Assembly: GCA_030646715.1 (NCBI GenBank)
Contig: JAUSLJ010000022.1
Coordinates: 1 to 54,502 of the forward strand
DNA: 54,502 nucleotides
From: Agitococcus sp.
GTDB taxonomy: Bacteria > Pseudomonadota > Gammaproteobacteria > Pseudomonadales > Moraxellaceae
Direction of reading: 5' to 3'
Every line of letters begins with the position of its first letter. Within the stretch, counting starts at the first letter, position 1. The notes beneath the pieces are model-generated. The model was given only the letters and a program-made list of their open reading frames with translations, had not been told where the DNA came from and did no database searches. The position numbers and the translations under genes were made by a program. Shown here one piece after another: positions 15,175 to 23,103 of the stretch.

Positions 15175-16218
15175 CTAATCGCCCGACTCCGCCAACCACG
15201 CCGCGCGAATGGCGTTGACAGCAGCAGATGTCTTGTTCACAAATTGCGCGTAAGCTTGACCGAGTTCATTCGAATAATCTTCGGGAGCGTAACGCATAGG
15301 AATAATTGTCAAATTTAAAGCGTCTAGCCCACCCAGAACCAATAAACTATTAATGGTGGGACTAACTGCACAATAAAGCGCTTCAACGGATAACTCTTGA
15401 GTCAAATATCTGTCCATATGCAGGTCTAGCTCCGCGCATGCACCCGGCGGAAGGGACTGCGCTTTGTTGGCGTAATTTTTAATGGACTCCTTAAATGTTT
15501 CTAATTGCTTGATGTGAACCCATTGCTTGTCCGTATTGCTTTCCTTGACTGAGGCCAAGTCCGCAATGGCAAGGTCAAAAGCATGACGTACGGAGGTCAG
15601 CTCGCGGTAGCGTGCATCTGCAGTTAAGCAGGCTTCAACCAAATTGGTACAGGCGTCCGCTTGCAGAACTGCCAATTGTATTGGCTTGAGCGGTCCATAA
15701 AGGTCCGTGCAAAACAGTCTGGATTCGCTGACGGACTGTGTTAGCTGTTCCCAGACCTCGACCATTTCAAAAAATATGGCTTCGCTATTGACCGTATCGA
15801 GCGTGATTAAAGGTCGTTCCGAAAGTAGCTTGCCTAGAATCGCGGACTTTTCCGTCAATAGCTGCTTAAAATTGATGGCAGTATCGTGGCTGGTATTTTC
15901 TCCCAGATGAGTGACCGCGGCATGGTGCGCAAGCTTATCAAAAAAGAACAACAGCCGGGTTCTATTGGCGGGTGTGTCCAAGATTGTGAAGCGGCCGTAA
16001 TCTGCGTAGGTCGCCTCCAGCATACCGGCAAAAGGGGTCCAGTACGCATTAGCGTAGCAGGTGGACATGAACGCGCCATATACAGAGTGGTTAAGCCCTT
16101 TATGCGTAACAGAAACGGGATTAAATGAGGCTTGTTGGATAATAGGTAGCACAAAGCAACGGTCGCCTTCTGCAATTGTTTGTTGACTGGCAAAACACGA
16201 AGTATTAAAAGAGCCCAT
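15175..16218 (-). CDS. hypothetical protein with Cys-containing N-terminal motif, 347 aa
   Basis: Begins MGSFNTSCFASQQTIAEGD, a start style (C-x-x-S-x-x-x-I-x-x-G-D) that I associate with uncharacterised proteins of large phages and plasmids and that resembles half of a treble-clef zinc site, with a second Cys at about residue 21. The remaining 320 residues are mostly helical and unrecognised. ATG at 16218 has AAAGGA seven bases upstream. Promoter motif at 16251 gives a 5' leader that starts AGGACCACTCA, shared with the 14263 promoter. Terminator at 15114-15151. Confidence 0.65.
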   Translation of the reverse strand: MGSFNTSCFASQQTIAEGDRCFVLPIIQQASFNPVSVTHKGLNHSVYGAFMSTCYANAYWTPFAGMLEATYADYGRFTILDTPANRTRLLFFFDKLAHHAAVTHLGENTSHDTAINFKQLLTEKSAILGKLLSERPLITLDTVNSEAIFFEMVEVWEQLTQSVSESRLFCTDLYGPLKPIQLAVLQADACTNLVEACLTADARYRELTSVRHAFDLAIADLASVKESNTDKQWVHIKQLETFKESIKNYANKAQSLPPGACAELDLHMDRYLTQELSVEALYCAVSPTINSLLVLGGLDALNLTIIPMRYAPEDYSNELGQAYAQFVNKTSAAVNAIRAAWLAESGD

Positions 16219-16250
16219 AATTTCCTTTGGTGAGTGAGTGGTCCTCCTTA

Positions 16251-16256
16251 GTATAG
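16251..16256 (-). promoter_or_regulatory. CTATAC promoter-like motif
   Basis: CCTATACTAAGGAGGACCACT reads into the gene at 16218; the best-conserved pair is with 14263. Confidence 0.7.
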
Positions 16257-16274
16257 GAAATGAGGTATCCGGCC

Positions 16275-16299
16275 AAAAAAAACGCCCCAGGCAAAGCGC
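16275..16299 (-). terminator. weak intrinsic terminator
   Basis: GC-rich imperfect hairpin followed by eight T on the minus strand, 55 bases after the stop at 16355. Confidence 0.45.
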
Positions 16300-16354
16300 G
16301 GAACGTTTTAGAAATCAAAAAAACAATAGGGTAGGGTATGCCAGATAGTATTGC

Positions 16355-16738
16355 TTACATCGCGGGAGGGTGTCCTTGCTCGAATACGTCCAAAGCACCT
16401 GTATTGTCCACCGTGACACCGCAATTTCCGGATTTTCCCCTCGCCATAGATAGGAGGTGCGCTTTTAATATCAGCAAGTCTTCCGCTGTTAGCGTGGCAA
16501 CCGGGTTTGCTAATGCCAAATGGATGTTGTATGAACCACCTGTACGTGGGGGCGATAGAGTTACGGTGCCTGTGATAAGGTCAATTTTACCTATACGTGT
16601 ATCGGACTGAATTTTTATTTCAGAACTAGCGTTAGGTATCGGGTACACAATAAAGTCTTGTGCTTTGCGCATTCCTGAAAATTGGGCATCGAAGCAGATT
16701 GTGCCTACGCAGTTTTTCTTAAAGCCAGTAATAGCCAT
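16355..16738 (-). CDS. hypothetical protein, 127 aa
   Basis: Unrecognised protein. ATG at 16738 lies seven bases after the stop of the 37-residue gene upstream (16746-16859), so the two are probably translated together. Alternating hydrophobic residues in IGKIDLITGTVTL and GSYNIHLALANP suggest a beta-rich fold, followed by a helical segment LTAEDLLILKAHLLSM. Two cysteines at the N-terminus (KKNCVGTICFD). Terminator candidate at 16275. Confidence 0.6.
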   Translation of the reverse strand: MAITGFKKNCVGTICFDAQFSGMRKAQDFIVYPIPNASSEIKIQSDTRIGKIDLITGTVTLSPPRTGGSYNIHLALANPVATLTAEDLLILKAHLLSMARGKSGNCGVTVDNTGALDVFEQGHPPAM

Positions 16739-16745
16739 TTTTCAC

Positions 16746-16859
16746 TTATCTCCGTTTTGCGTGATGCTGTGGAATGCGGCCAATCCATTGGGCACGCGCC
16801 ACTTTTTGGAGCGCGCGCGTATCTTGAAGCACGGTATGACACAGGGAGGTTAATTTCAT
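16746..16859 (-). CDS. small basic peptide, 37 aa
   Basis: ATG at 16859 follows AAAGGA at proper spacing, and the stop TAA is seven bases before the ATG at 16738. The product MKLTSLCHTVLQDTRALQKV... is basic and helical, ending HHAKRR. It could be a real small protein or a leader coupled to the next gene. No family recognised. Confidence 0.45.
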   Translation of the reverse strand: MKLTSLCHTVLQDTRALQKVARAQWIGRIPQHHAKRR

Positions 16860-16956
16860 AATATTCCTTTGAATTTGAAGTTTGCTATTCGGCACGTTGA
16901 ACGGGCTACTGTTCTCGTATCGACAGAGGTATTTGGGAACAAATTTTCTTTCTAAC

Positions 16957-17226
16957 TTATTCCGCCATTTCAATTTCAGGCAAAACTTGCTCTGGTCTAA
17001 ATGCGACAGCATTAATCGGATGGCACAACGCGTCGGATACACTACCTTCCCAGTGAATTCTTGGCCAGCAAATAGCTTGCCCCTTCGCGTCTTGAAAAAA
17101 AGTGCGCTCTACAACTATCCCTCGTTGTTCTTGTTCTGCCCCTCTGTTTAAGCAGTAGTGCGGGCTTCTTGCGACCAGAAGCCCGAAAGGCGCGTTGGTA
17201 AAGTCGGCAATTTTTAGGACGGACAT
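16957..17226 (-). CDS. hypothetical protein, 89 aa
   Basis: Start at the ATG at 17226 (MSVLKIADFTN); the longer frame to 17259 lacks a ribosome site and has an atypical basic N-terminus. The product has a repeated pattern of short beta-like stretches (FGLLVARSPHYC, GIVVERTFFQ) and a PRIHWEG motif. A strong GC-rich hairpin (CGGGCTTCT / AGAAGCCCG) lies inside the coding part at 17159-17184. Promoter motif at 17328. Family unknown. Confidence 0.6.
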   Translation of the reverse strand: MSVLKIADFTNAPFGLLVARSPHYCLNRGAEQEQRGIVVERTFFQDAKGQAICWPRIHWEGSVSDALCHPINAVAFRPEQVLPEIEMAE

Positions 17227-17327
17227 AATGTTCTTTCTGGAACGGATTGCGAAAGGCAATTAGCCTCTCTACGTTGTCTGGTCATGAGTTAGCTTTAATC
17301 TGAGTATGTTAAGTGGCCTTCAGCTAA

Positions 17328-17333
17328 GTGTAG
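17328..17333 (-). promoter_or_regulatory. CTACAC promoter-like motif
   Basis: GGTCGCTACACT, about 100 bases before the ATG at 17226; same extended form as at 4715 and 29761. Confidence 0.55.
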
Positions 17334-17351
17334 CGACCGCCAGCTGCTCAG

Positions 17352-17387
17352 GGGGATGTCTCCGACACAGATGTCGGAGACATCCCC
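17352..17387. repeat. perfect 16-bp inverted repeat with 4-base loop
   Basis: GGGGATGTCTCCGACA, loop CAGA, then the exact complement. It lies between divergent genes (17226 minus and 17589 plus) in a 360-base intergenic space. No T run follows on either side, so a plain terminator is unlikely; an operator, a structured leader or a recombination site are options. Confidence 0.6.
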
Positions 17388-17588
17388 TAATATACTGATT
17401 TTAAAGGCATTCTCTTAAAATAGAATAGCGACCACTTAAGGACTGGCATATATTTTAAAATAACTATTGGATTGTTTGTAAATAGCAAAAGTGTTTAAAT
17501 AATTTTTTAGATATGGTATACTCTACGCTTTATTACAGCAGAGCTGCCAACGACTCCTGACAAGAGTGCTCATCGAGGAAATTAGCTA

Positions 17589-17971
17589 GTGGGTCCTGCG
17601 TTTATCACTTCTCTGATGTACGAACATATGTGTGATTGCCGTATGAGTCATCCAGTGCCACTGGCAGAGGCCGACTTGTGCCGGCCGTTCGTGTACCAGC
17701 GCCAATTTGGGGTCTTCTATGTTCCGGGGGGCTGCATCCAAGTGCGATGTCATTGCTCTTGGCTTGGTCGCAAGGATGTGATGACGGAATTGCCGTGGCG
17801 GAAAAATTGGGACTCGAATTTTCGGCGGAAACGGCGGACCACTGGCTAGCAATTACTGAGGGTGCAGCTTTTCGTTCTTCTGTCGGGAAGCACATTCAAA
17901 TAGCTAATTTTAAGAAATTAACCATCCTGGAACGTCGTGTATTTGCAGACGCTGTTTGTGTTTTTAACTAA
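17589..17971 (+). CDS. hypothetical gene with apparent frame switch at a G6 run, about 127 aa
   Basis: Two overlapping frames each look coding over half the length. Frame A runs from GTG 17589 (or ATG 17616) and gives DLCRPFVYQRQFGVFYVPGG. At GGGGGG, about 17726-17731, a one-base change of frame leads into frame B, whose natural-looking end runs DGIAVAEKLGLEFSAETADH and finishes at 17971. The joined product has no recognised domain. The cause can be a sequencing error in the G run, a recent frameshift mutation, or slippage by ribosome or polymerase. A TATACT hexamer sits at about 17520. The following gene starts 21 bases downstream and is on the same strand. Confidence 0.45.
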
Positions 17972-17991
17972 TACGCTCTACGAGAATAGTC

Positions 17992-18414
17992 ATGATTGCT
18001 AAAACACAAGTACGACAAACATGGCCAACGTCGAATGTACGGCATGACATTGAACCAGCGTTAGTACAAGAGCAGATTGCTAAAAAGGTAGCTATGCATG
18101 AGCAAAATCGAATTCTGTTTAAAAACCACCAACAAGACCTCGTTCTAGCGTACGAACAAGCAAAGATTGAAGGCACTGCCGCGAAGTGGGCTAAGCTGCC
18201 GGAAGGGCCCGGGTATGTTGACACCATGATTGACCATTGGATTGATGTCGAGCGCACGCGCTATGCACTGGTGCGTGTGATTGAGCTCCCTAAAAAAGGA
18301 AAACGATTTATTCTGGTGTATGGCGAAGAAATTGATTCTATGGTGACTAGCGGCACGGGTCCATTTGACAGTTTCTATTTGGCATCGGAATGGTTCTTGC
18401 ATTCTGGCCGTTGA
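17992..18414 (+). CDS. hypothetical protein, 140 aa
   Basis: Unrecognised soluble protein with a helical N-terminal half (EPALVQEQIAKKVAMHEQNR) and a beta-rich C-terminal half ending FDSFYLASEWFLH. That ending resembles SFYFASSESF in the NinX-like protein at 21552-22379, which may point to a shared small module. ATG at 17992 follows GAGAATAG. Likely co-transcribed with the frame-switch gene in front. Confidence 0.65.
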   Translation: MIAKTQVRQTWPTSNVRHDIEPALVQEQIAKKVAMHEQNRILFKNHQQDLVLAYEQAKIEGTAAKWAKLPEGPGYVDTMIDHWIDVERTRYALVRVIELPKKGKRFILVYGEEIDSMVTSGTGPFDSFYLASEWFLHSGR

Positions 18415-18494
18415 ACGTGCTTGACGAGCAATATTAGCTTGGTTGGAGAATCCCTCCTATCTTATTATTCTACCCTCTACTTTTGGAATGGTTT

Positions 18495-18863
18495 ATGAAC
18501 CGACTATTGACTCTTTTGTGCATAGCCGTAACGCTGCAGGCTAACACCGCATTTGCGCAAGGCATAGCCTTTAACGTCACTTGGCGTAAGGCACCTCCTA
18601 CCCGGTGGAGTGGCGCAGAACCCTTCACGGCAACGGAAGGAGAGTCCGCTTTGCTGATTAGTCAGCGTTCTCAAGGCGATAAGACTAGGTTGCGGATAGC
18701 TATCCAGGACGTGGAAATAATGCAGGTCACCACCGTGAGTGCGTCAGTGAGGCTACCCCGAAAATTCACCGTTCACACCGAGTGCGCTATCAGCGTGGGG
18801 GAGGCTTGCGCTTGGACGCGGGAGGATGGAACACCCCAGTATGTGATTGAGCGCGTCCACTAG
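18495..18863 (+). CDS. small periplasmic protein with signal peptide, 122 aa
   Basis: The ATG at 18495 starts a Sec signal (NRLLTLLCIAVTLQANTAFA) with cleavage expected after AFA; the TTG twelve bases upstream is in frame but would only lengthen the signal. The mature 100 residues are beta-rich with two cysteines (HTECAISVGEACAW) that could form a disulfide. No family recognised. It opens a run of plus-strand small genes to 20857. Confidence 0.7.
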   Translation: MNRLLTLLCIAVTLQANTAFAQGIAFNVTWRKAPPTRWSGAEPFTATEGESALLISQRSQGDKTRLRIAIQDVEIMQVTTVSASVRLPRKFTVHTECAISVGEACAWTREDGTPQYVIERVH

Positions 18864-18905
18864 TCCTATTGATGATGTTATGCCCGGCCTATTGAAAGAA
18901 AGCAA

Positions 18906-19403
18906 ATGAACGCTATGCGTAAAGCCACACTCCTTGAGGTGGCCAATTGGCACCTTAGTAAAGCTAAGGAGTACCACGTCCTCGCCAAACATCAAGCATC
19001 AAGAATGGGCGACAATACTCGGGTTGCGGATGCCAAAGCCCACGCCATGGTACATGAGCAAAGTGCGCGCTATGTTTCTAGGCTAATATCCCCAGAATCC
19101 AGGGAGGCTACGAGTACCTTGTGTCATGCGTCAAGCATTCCGCAAAATAATCCGCTTACTCTTCCTCAGATTGCACATATTGCAGGGGTTTCTTCCGATA
19201 GCCAGAGAGACATGGAAGTATATTTGCGGACGGGCGTTAGCGTGACTATTTTTCGCCAAGATGACTGTGGTAGAGGCGCGATGCCGTACTGCATCTCGGT
19301 GGACAACGACCCTGCTTTTTGGATTGACTGCAAGGAAACGGCGGAAATAGCAAGGGACTATGCCATTTTACTGGGGTTGCGCGTAACCCGCGTGCAATTG
19401 TAA
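18906..19403 (+). CDS. hypothetical protein, 165 aa
   Basis: Unrecognised. The N-terminal 60 residues are helical with many Ala and His (LSKAKEYHVLAKHQASRMG), perhaps a coiled coil; the C-terminal part has short beta stretches and ends VTRVQL. ATG at 18906 follows GAAAGAAAG. No signal peptide or membrane helix. Same strand and 42 bases after the periplasmic protein gene. Confidence 0.6.
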   Translation: MNAMRKATLLEVANWHLSKAKEYHVLAKHQASRMGDNTRVADAKAHAMVHEQSARYVSRLISPESREATSTLCHASSIPQNNPLTLPQIAHIAGVSSDSQRDMEVYLRTGVSVTIFRQDDCGRGAMPYCISVDNDPAFWIDCKETAEIARDYAILLGLRVTRVQL

Positions 19404-19468
19404 GAGAGCGAACCCTGTCAACTATTTAGCTACAAAGATATTAACGCAATTACCCTTAAGGACCAAAA

Positions 19469-19852
19469 ATGAACGAAGCTGGACTCACAACTGTCGATAT
19501 ACCCAATATGCTTATTTCAGCGGTGCTTCTTCCTTGCGCAATGCTAATGATTTATGCGTTTTCACGCTATAGCCATAATAGGGCAGAGAAGGTTAAGATG
19601 GAGCGCAGGTCCCACCTTGAAATTTCAGCGCTAGACTACCAGCTGTTGCAAAAAGTGGCTGTATTAAGCCCCGTTGGTCGAGAACACTTGCAAGGCTGGG
19701 TAACCACCGGTCCTATCTTGCGTCGCGAGTACGACAACAAAACAAAGATACTCTACGAGGATGCTAATAAGTTTGCTCCTCTGATGGAACAAGGGTTACT
19801 TGCCGAAGTAAAGCGGGACATTACCCAAATGGCCAGCATACGAACAAAGTAA
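19469..19852 (+). CDS. membrane-anchored small protein, copy 1 of a tandem pair, 127 aa
   Basis: One N-terminal membrane helix (LISAVLLPCAMLMIYAFS) and then a cytoplasmic or periplasmic helical domain. The part from LEISALDYQLLQK to EVKRDITQM aligns over its whole length with the next gene (LEISVQDYRSLQK ... EVKREIVQM), about half identical, including the HL-x-GWV-x-x-GPI core and the KILY/SDDA block. AAGGA ribosome site precedes the ATG. The function is unknown; tandem duplication suggests a pair of interacting or diverging membrane proteins. Confidence 0.7.
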   Translation: MNEAGLTTVDIPNMLISAVLLPCAMLMIYAFSRYSHNRAEKVKMERRSHLEISALDYQLLQKVAVLSPVGREHLQGWVTTGPILRREYDNKTKILYEDANKFAPLMEQGLLAEVKRDITQMASIRTK

Positions 19853-19876
19853 TAAACAGACCCCAACGGAGTTAGT

Positions 19877-20227
19877 ATGGACGCGAAGAAAAGGACACCA
19901 AGTCATAGCGAGATATTGTCGCGAATCGGGCTACTTGTGTTGGCAGCAAGTGCATTAGTGCTAGGTATTTCCCAAGCACAAACGGCTCTTCTTGAGATTT
20001 CAGTGCAAGACTATCGTAGCTTGCAAAAAATAGCAGTATTAAGTCTGAAGGGTCAAGAGCATTTGCGCGGATGGGTACTGGACGGGCCTATCTCGAATCA
20101 GGAGTACAACGCAAAACACAAAATACTGTCGGATGACGCTCGGCTCTTGCCTCTCAGGGAAGAAAAAGTTAGCCTATCCGAAGTAAAGCGAGAAATTGTT
20201 CAAATGTCCCACGCCACCACGAAATAG
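19877..20227 (+). CDS. membrane-anchored small protein, copy 2 of a tandem pair, 116 aa
   Basis: Paralogue of 19469-19852, with its own single N-terminal hydrophobic helix (GLLVLAASALVLGISQ) that is not similar in sequence to the first copy's helix. GGAG lies eight bases before the ATG; the gap between copies is 24 bases. Sequence conservation is confined to the domain after the helix, so selection acts on that part. Unknown family. Confidence 0.7.
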   Translation: MDAKKRTPSHSEILSRIGLLVLAASALVLGISQAQTALLEISVQDYRSLQKIAVLSLKGQEHLRGWVLDGPISNQEYNAKHKILSDDARLLPLREEKVSLSEVKREIVQMSHATTK

Positions 20228-20242
20228 AAGGAGCTGCAGCAG

Positions 20243-20857
20243 ATGAGACAGTCACAAAAGAAAAAAGCTACGTTGTGCAAGCAACGCTTAGTAGAAATTA
20301 CATATGAGCGCGACTACCATGATGAGGCTTGGCAAACTCAGGCAGAAAGCGTGCCCACGCCTGAAAGTCATCCGGACGCATTCTATCGAAAAGTAATTGA
20401 CGTAAATGAGCCTGCCCGCCGACAAAGTACAAGGCTAAAACCCCCTCAAACGCTGAGCAAAAGACAACTGGCCAAACGCTTACATCGTGTTGGGTTGGAG
20501 GGGGCGGAGCTACGGCGTATTGTTAGTGAAATCAAGAATGGTCCAGGCTTAATGTTTAGCTCAGGTCTTACGGCGATGGGTTGGCATACGTCAATATTGC
20601 GCCAGCGATATGGCCGCCGCGTAGCGAATGCCGTGCTTAAGTTCGTCCGAACACGGTTTTTAGCACTAGACGAAGGCGGGGCATTGTTTGCAAATGCATC
20701 GGTGACGAAGTGTATTTCGGACAGTTTTCATACCGTTCGAAAGGTTAATAGCGGAGGGCAGGGCTTCTCTGCCCAATTGGCGACTGATTTTGGAGGGCAT
20801 ACCTCATTTTTTTCGAGTCCCGACGATGGCGCGAACCAAGTAGCGTTGCTCTCTTGA
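20243..20857 (+). CDS. hypothetical basic protein, 204 aa
   Basis: Basic N-terminus (QSQKKKATLCKQR) and a central Lys/Arg-rich segment (LSKRQLAKRLHRVGLEGAEL) that could be a helix-turn-helix or other nucleic-acid contact, but I see no definite motif. The second half contains SGLTAMGWHTSILRQRYGRR. GGAG at 15 bases and an in-frame ATG at 20243 set the start; 15 bases follow the previous gene. A bidirectional terminator at 20860-20898 ends this operon. Confidence 0.6.
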   Translation: MRQSQKKKATLCKQRLVEITYERDYHDEAWQTQAESVPTPESHPDAFYRKVIDVNEPARRQSTRLKPPQTLSKRQLAKRLHRVGLEGAELRRIVSEIKNGPGLMFSSGLTAMGWHTSILRQRYGRRVANAVLKFVRTRFLALDEGGALFANASVTKCISDSFHTVRKVNSGGQGFSAQLATDFGGHTSFFSSPDDGANQVALLS

Positions 20858-20859
20858 AC

Positions 20860-20898
20860 AAAAAAAATCCTTGCGAACAATGTTTGCAAGGATTTTTG
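20860..20898. terminator. bidirectional intrinsic terminator
   Basis: AAAAATCCTTGC / GCAAGGATTTTT perfect 12-bp stem with runs on both sides, between convergent genes ending at 20857 and 20905. Confidence 0.9.
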
Positions 20899-20904
20899 AA
20901 TTAA

Positions 20905-21198
20905 TTAAGCGGTGTAATTTCCATCTTCAGTATTAAACCGTTTGAACGTGTCCGCAATGACGGTGAGGCCTAAGCGTTTTGCAACATGGAAGGGACACGT
21001 TAGCTTGAACGGCAAGTCCCGATAAATTGCATTGAGTTCCGCCATCACAACAGTGTCGTCAGGCCCTTCAATTCCGGCAATACCGTTTTCGTCCGAGGGT
21101 ACGATATACAGCATACCGTCATCATCCGTGTACCAATGTCCAGAAGTTAAGTCCTGAACATATTCATTTATTTTATTATCAAATAAGCCTAAGCCCAT
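20905..21198 (-). CDS. hypothetical acidic protein, 97 aa
   Basis: Small acidic protein (many Asp/Glu, DDDGMLYIVPSDENG) with no recognised domain. ATG at 21198 is preceded by AAAGGA. Acidic small proteins on mobile replicons are sometimes DNA mimics or inhibitors, but nothing specific shows this here. It lies downstream of 21236-21607 on the same strand with a 37-base gap. Confidence 0.6.
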   Translation of the reverse strand: MGLGLFDNKINEYVQDLTSGHWYTDDDGMLYIVPSDENGIAGIEGPDDTVVMAELNAIYRDLPFKLTCPFHVAKRLGLTVIADTFKRFNTEDGNYTA

Positions 21199-21235
21199 CG
21201 TAAGTCCTTTAATGTTAATTAAGTATTTTAAAAGC

Positions 21236-21607
21236 CTACCCTACTGTTACCTTGTGCTGTACTGACGCGGCTTTTCTTCTCGCTATTCGTTCCCGAATTC
21301 TCGCTTTGGCTGCCAATGCTTCCTCACCAAAGGAGGGGACAGACTGGAGAAGCATATGGCGCTCGGTACGTTCGTCGGGCGTCATGAAATTGATGTCATT
21401 ACCATCCAAAAACGTAGGGCACCAATCCGCTGTCCGGGCCGCTACTTTGGCAAGTATTGCGTCTAGCTGTTCATTAATTTGAGTAATCTGCGCTACTGAT
21501 TTCACTGTGGTGCCTCGGATTTCTGTAAAAGGTTGCAGCGTATCGTAGTCTCTACTGGCAAGGGAGCATGTCACTCGCCTGAGAATACGGATAAGCGCCC
21601 GAATCAA
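21236..21607 (-). CDS. hypothetical protein, 123 aa
   Basis: Overlaps the end of the upstream gene (21552-22379) by 56 bases if the ATG at 21607 is used; a GTG inside could shorten the overlap. Helical with a long middle segment (ITQINEQLDAILAKVAARTA) and a basic end (AKARIRERIARRKAASV). No recognised family. Probably translated by coupling with the gene in front. Confidence 0.5.
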   Translation of the reverse strand: MIRALIRILRRVTCSLASRDYDTLQPFTEIRGTTVKSVAQITQINEQLDAILAKVAARTADWCPTFLDGNDINFMTPDERTERHMLLQSVPSFGEEALAAKARIRERIARRKAASVQHKVTVG

Positions 21608-22379
21608 TTACGTGCTGCGCTGCCGTAACACGGGTAGCAAGATACGCTAACGCGTGTTTCATCGCATCGTCAAAGGATTCGGAACTGGCAAAGTAAAAGC
21701 TGTCTTGTTTAGTTCCTTCTGCGACAACGCCTCGAACAATTAGTTTGCTCATTCCGTTATGTGTCGTAGGCGGATAACACCAAGCAACTATTGCTACCTT
21801 TCCTAGGTAATGCATTGGGAGTCCATACTGGCCGTACCCTTTGCCATAGTCATCAGTGAAGCCAGCTAGCAGGAACGTGGACTTAAACCGAGTCCAGTAA
21901 TCCCCTTCCGGGCTTCTGTGCGGGAAAACCTCCACCAACGCGGTGGGGATATCAACGGTTTCACCGTACTCCCTCGTAATGTAACAACGAAGGGCGGTAA
22001 CGAGGGGGGTATTCCCATACGAGGCTGTTTCCCAGTTATCGAAAGAGGCCTTGAGCGGATATTTCTGCGCGGTAGCCCAATTTTTATCCCTGGCCATGAC
22101 TAGCAGGCCCTCTTCAATAAGCTGGCCCAATATTGGTCCGCCTACTGCCCAATCTGTAGAGAAAAGTGGGCATTTCTGGTGCATGTCTCCAATGTAAATA
22201 CGCGGTTGTAGGGTTTGGCTTACTAGACCAAGCTCTTCTTCCGAATAGTTCCCCGACGCCCGCAAATCGGCGAATTGCGTAGCCACGGTGACAATAGAAG
22301 GATTTAATCCTCTTAGTCGTGCAATAGCCCAGTTTATCTGTAGTTCCGTCAATTCAACTGTTTTTGGAAATGTAATCAA
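21552..22379 (-). CDS. NinX-like (DUF2591) protein with extra C-terminal domain, 275 aa
   Basis: The first 140 residues follow the layout of phage NinX/DUF2591 proteins: LTELQINWAIARLRGLNP at the start, FSTDWAVGGPILGQLIEEG in the middle and the GNTPLVTALRCYITREYGET block near the end. NinX proteins are found in the nin region of lambdoid phages and have no settled function. The C-terminal 120 residues are not part of NinX and include a beta-rich stretch and SFYFASSESF. Start is TTG with AAAAAGG eight bases upstream; no better ATG exists. This is one of the few clear phage links in the window. Confidence 0.6.
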   Translation of the reverse strand: MITFPKTVELTELQINWAIARLRGLNPSIVTVATQFADLRASGNYSEEELGLVSQTLQPRIYIGDMHQKCPLFSTDWAVGGPILGQLIEEGLLVMARDKNWATAQKYPLKASFDNWETASYGNTPLVTALRCYITREYGETVDIPTALVEVFPHRSPEGDYWTRFKSTFLLAGFTDDYGKGYGQYGLPMHYLGKVAIVAWCYPPTTHNGMSKLIVRGVVAEGTKQDSFYFASSESFDDAMKHALAYLATRVTAAQHVIDSGAYPYSQASDMLPCQ

Positions 22380-22427
22380 AATTTATACCTTTTTTATATC
22401 TGAGTGAATATCTGTAAGTAGGGAGTG

Positions 22428-22961
22428 TTACACGTTCCAGTGTCTCCATCGGGGTGGCGGCAACAAGCACAATCCCTCGATATTAAGGGTGGTGCTTGGA
22501 TTGCTGGCTGCCTTGCTGATGTCTAGCTCTTCATGCTGTTGCCGAAGCCATTGCACGAGGGCGTAGCCTAATTCGGTCATCCATACGTAACCATTGCCAG
22601 ATATTTTAATGAATGGGGTAGCCCTTGCTGCTGTTCTTGCGGTAAATCCGGGGAGCCCTCCTCTGCCTGTAATTTTTCCATCGGCACGAGAGGCAATTTT
22701 GTCAAACCAGCGAGACTTGCCGGAGTCCCGCTTCCCAGCCGCTTGGGCTTTTTCTTCCATTTCGAAGACACCCAAAATGAGCCAGAGTTCTCGATTGCCT
22801 ATCTTTTGCCCCCAGCTTTCATTCCAGATAGCTTTCGCGTTAGGGATGAGCAACTGAGCTTCAGTAAGAGTATCGCGCCAGCATGTTTGTATTCGGTTAG
22901 CTTCTTTCGCGTGGCGCGCGGAGTCACGTATTATTTTTTCTTCGGGGGTTAATTTTGGCAT
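22428..22961 (-). CDS. hypothetical protein, 177 aa, paralogue of 26048-26506
   Basis: Shares with 26048-26506 the blocks LWLILGVFEMEEKAQAAG / LWLMLGVLETSKKMQAAG, a KSRWFDKIASRA / KAKWFDYIAAQA block, FTARTA / FTARTV, ELGYALVQWL / ELGRDLANFI and a terminal P-x-x-W-x-H-W. The pattern of helices ending in a G-x-x-x-L/M-T-E-L-G turn is reminiscent of a winged-helix domain, but this is not proven. ATG at 22961 has AAGGAG seven to eight bases upstream. Promoter motif at 22994. Confidence 0.65.
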   Translation of the reverse strand: MPKLTPEEKIIRDSARHAKEANRIQTCWRDTLTEAQLLIPNAKAIWNESWGQKIGNRELWLILGVFEMEEKAQAAGKRDSGKSRWFDKIASRADGKITGRGGLPGFTARTAARATPFIKISGNGYVWMTELGYALVQWLRQQHEELDISKAASNPSTTLNIEGLCLLPPPRWRHWNV

Positions 22962-22993
22962 GGGTCGCTCTCCTTAATGTGTTGGCCTATTTT

Positions 22994-22999
22994 GTATAG
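22994..22999 (-). promoter_or_regulatory. CTATAC promoter-like motif
   Basis: GTGCCTATACAAAATAGGCCA; 32 bases before the ATG at 22961. Confidence 0.65.
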
Positions 23000-23028
23000 G
23001 CACTAAAGAGAGAGCGAGTACGCTGGAA

Positions 23029-23064
23029 TAAAAATGCCGTGTCACCTTTTTAGGTAACACGGCA
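23029..23064 (-). terminator. intrinsic terminator
   Basis: Minus-strand GCCGTGTtACCT / AGGTgACACGGC stem with T tail, after the stop at 23104. Confidence 0.8.
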
Positions 23065-23103
23065 AATATTGAATAAATTTGGCGAGGGTCAACTCGCTAA
23101 CAC

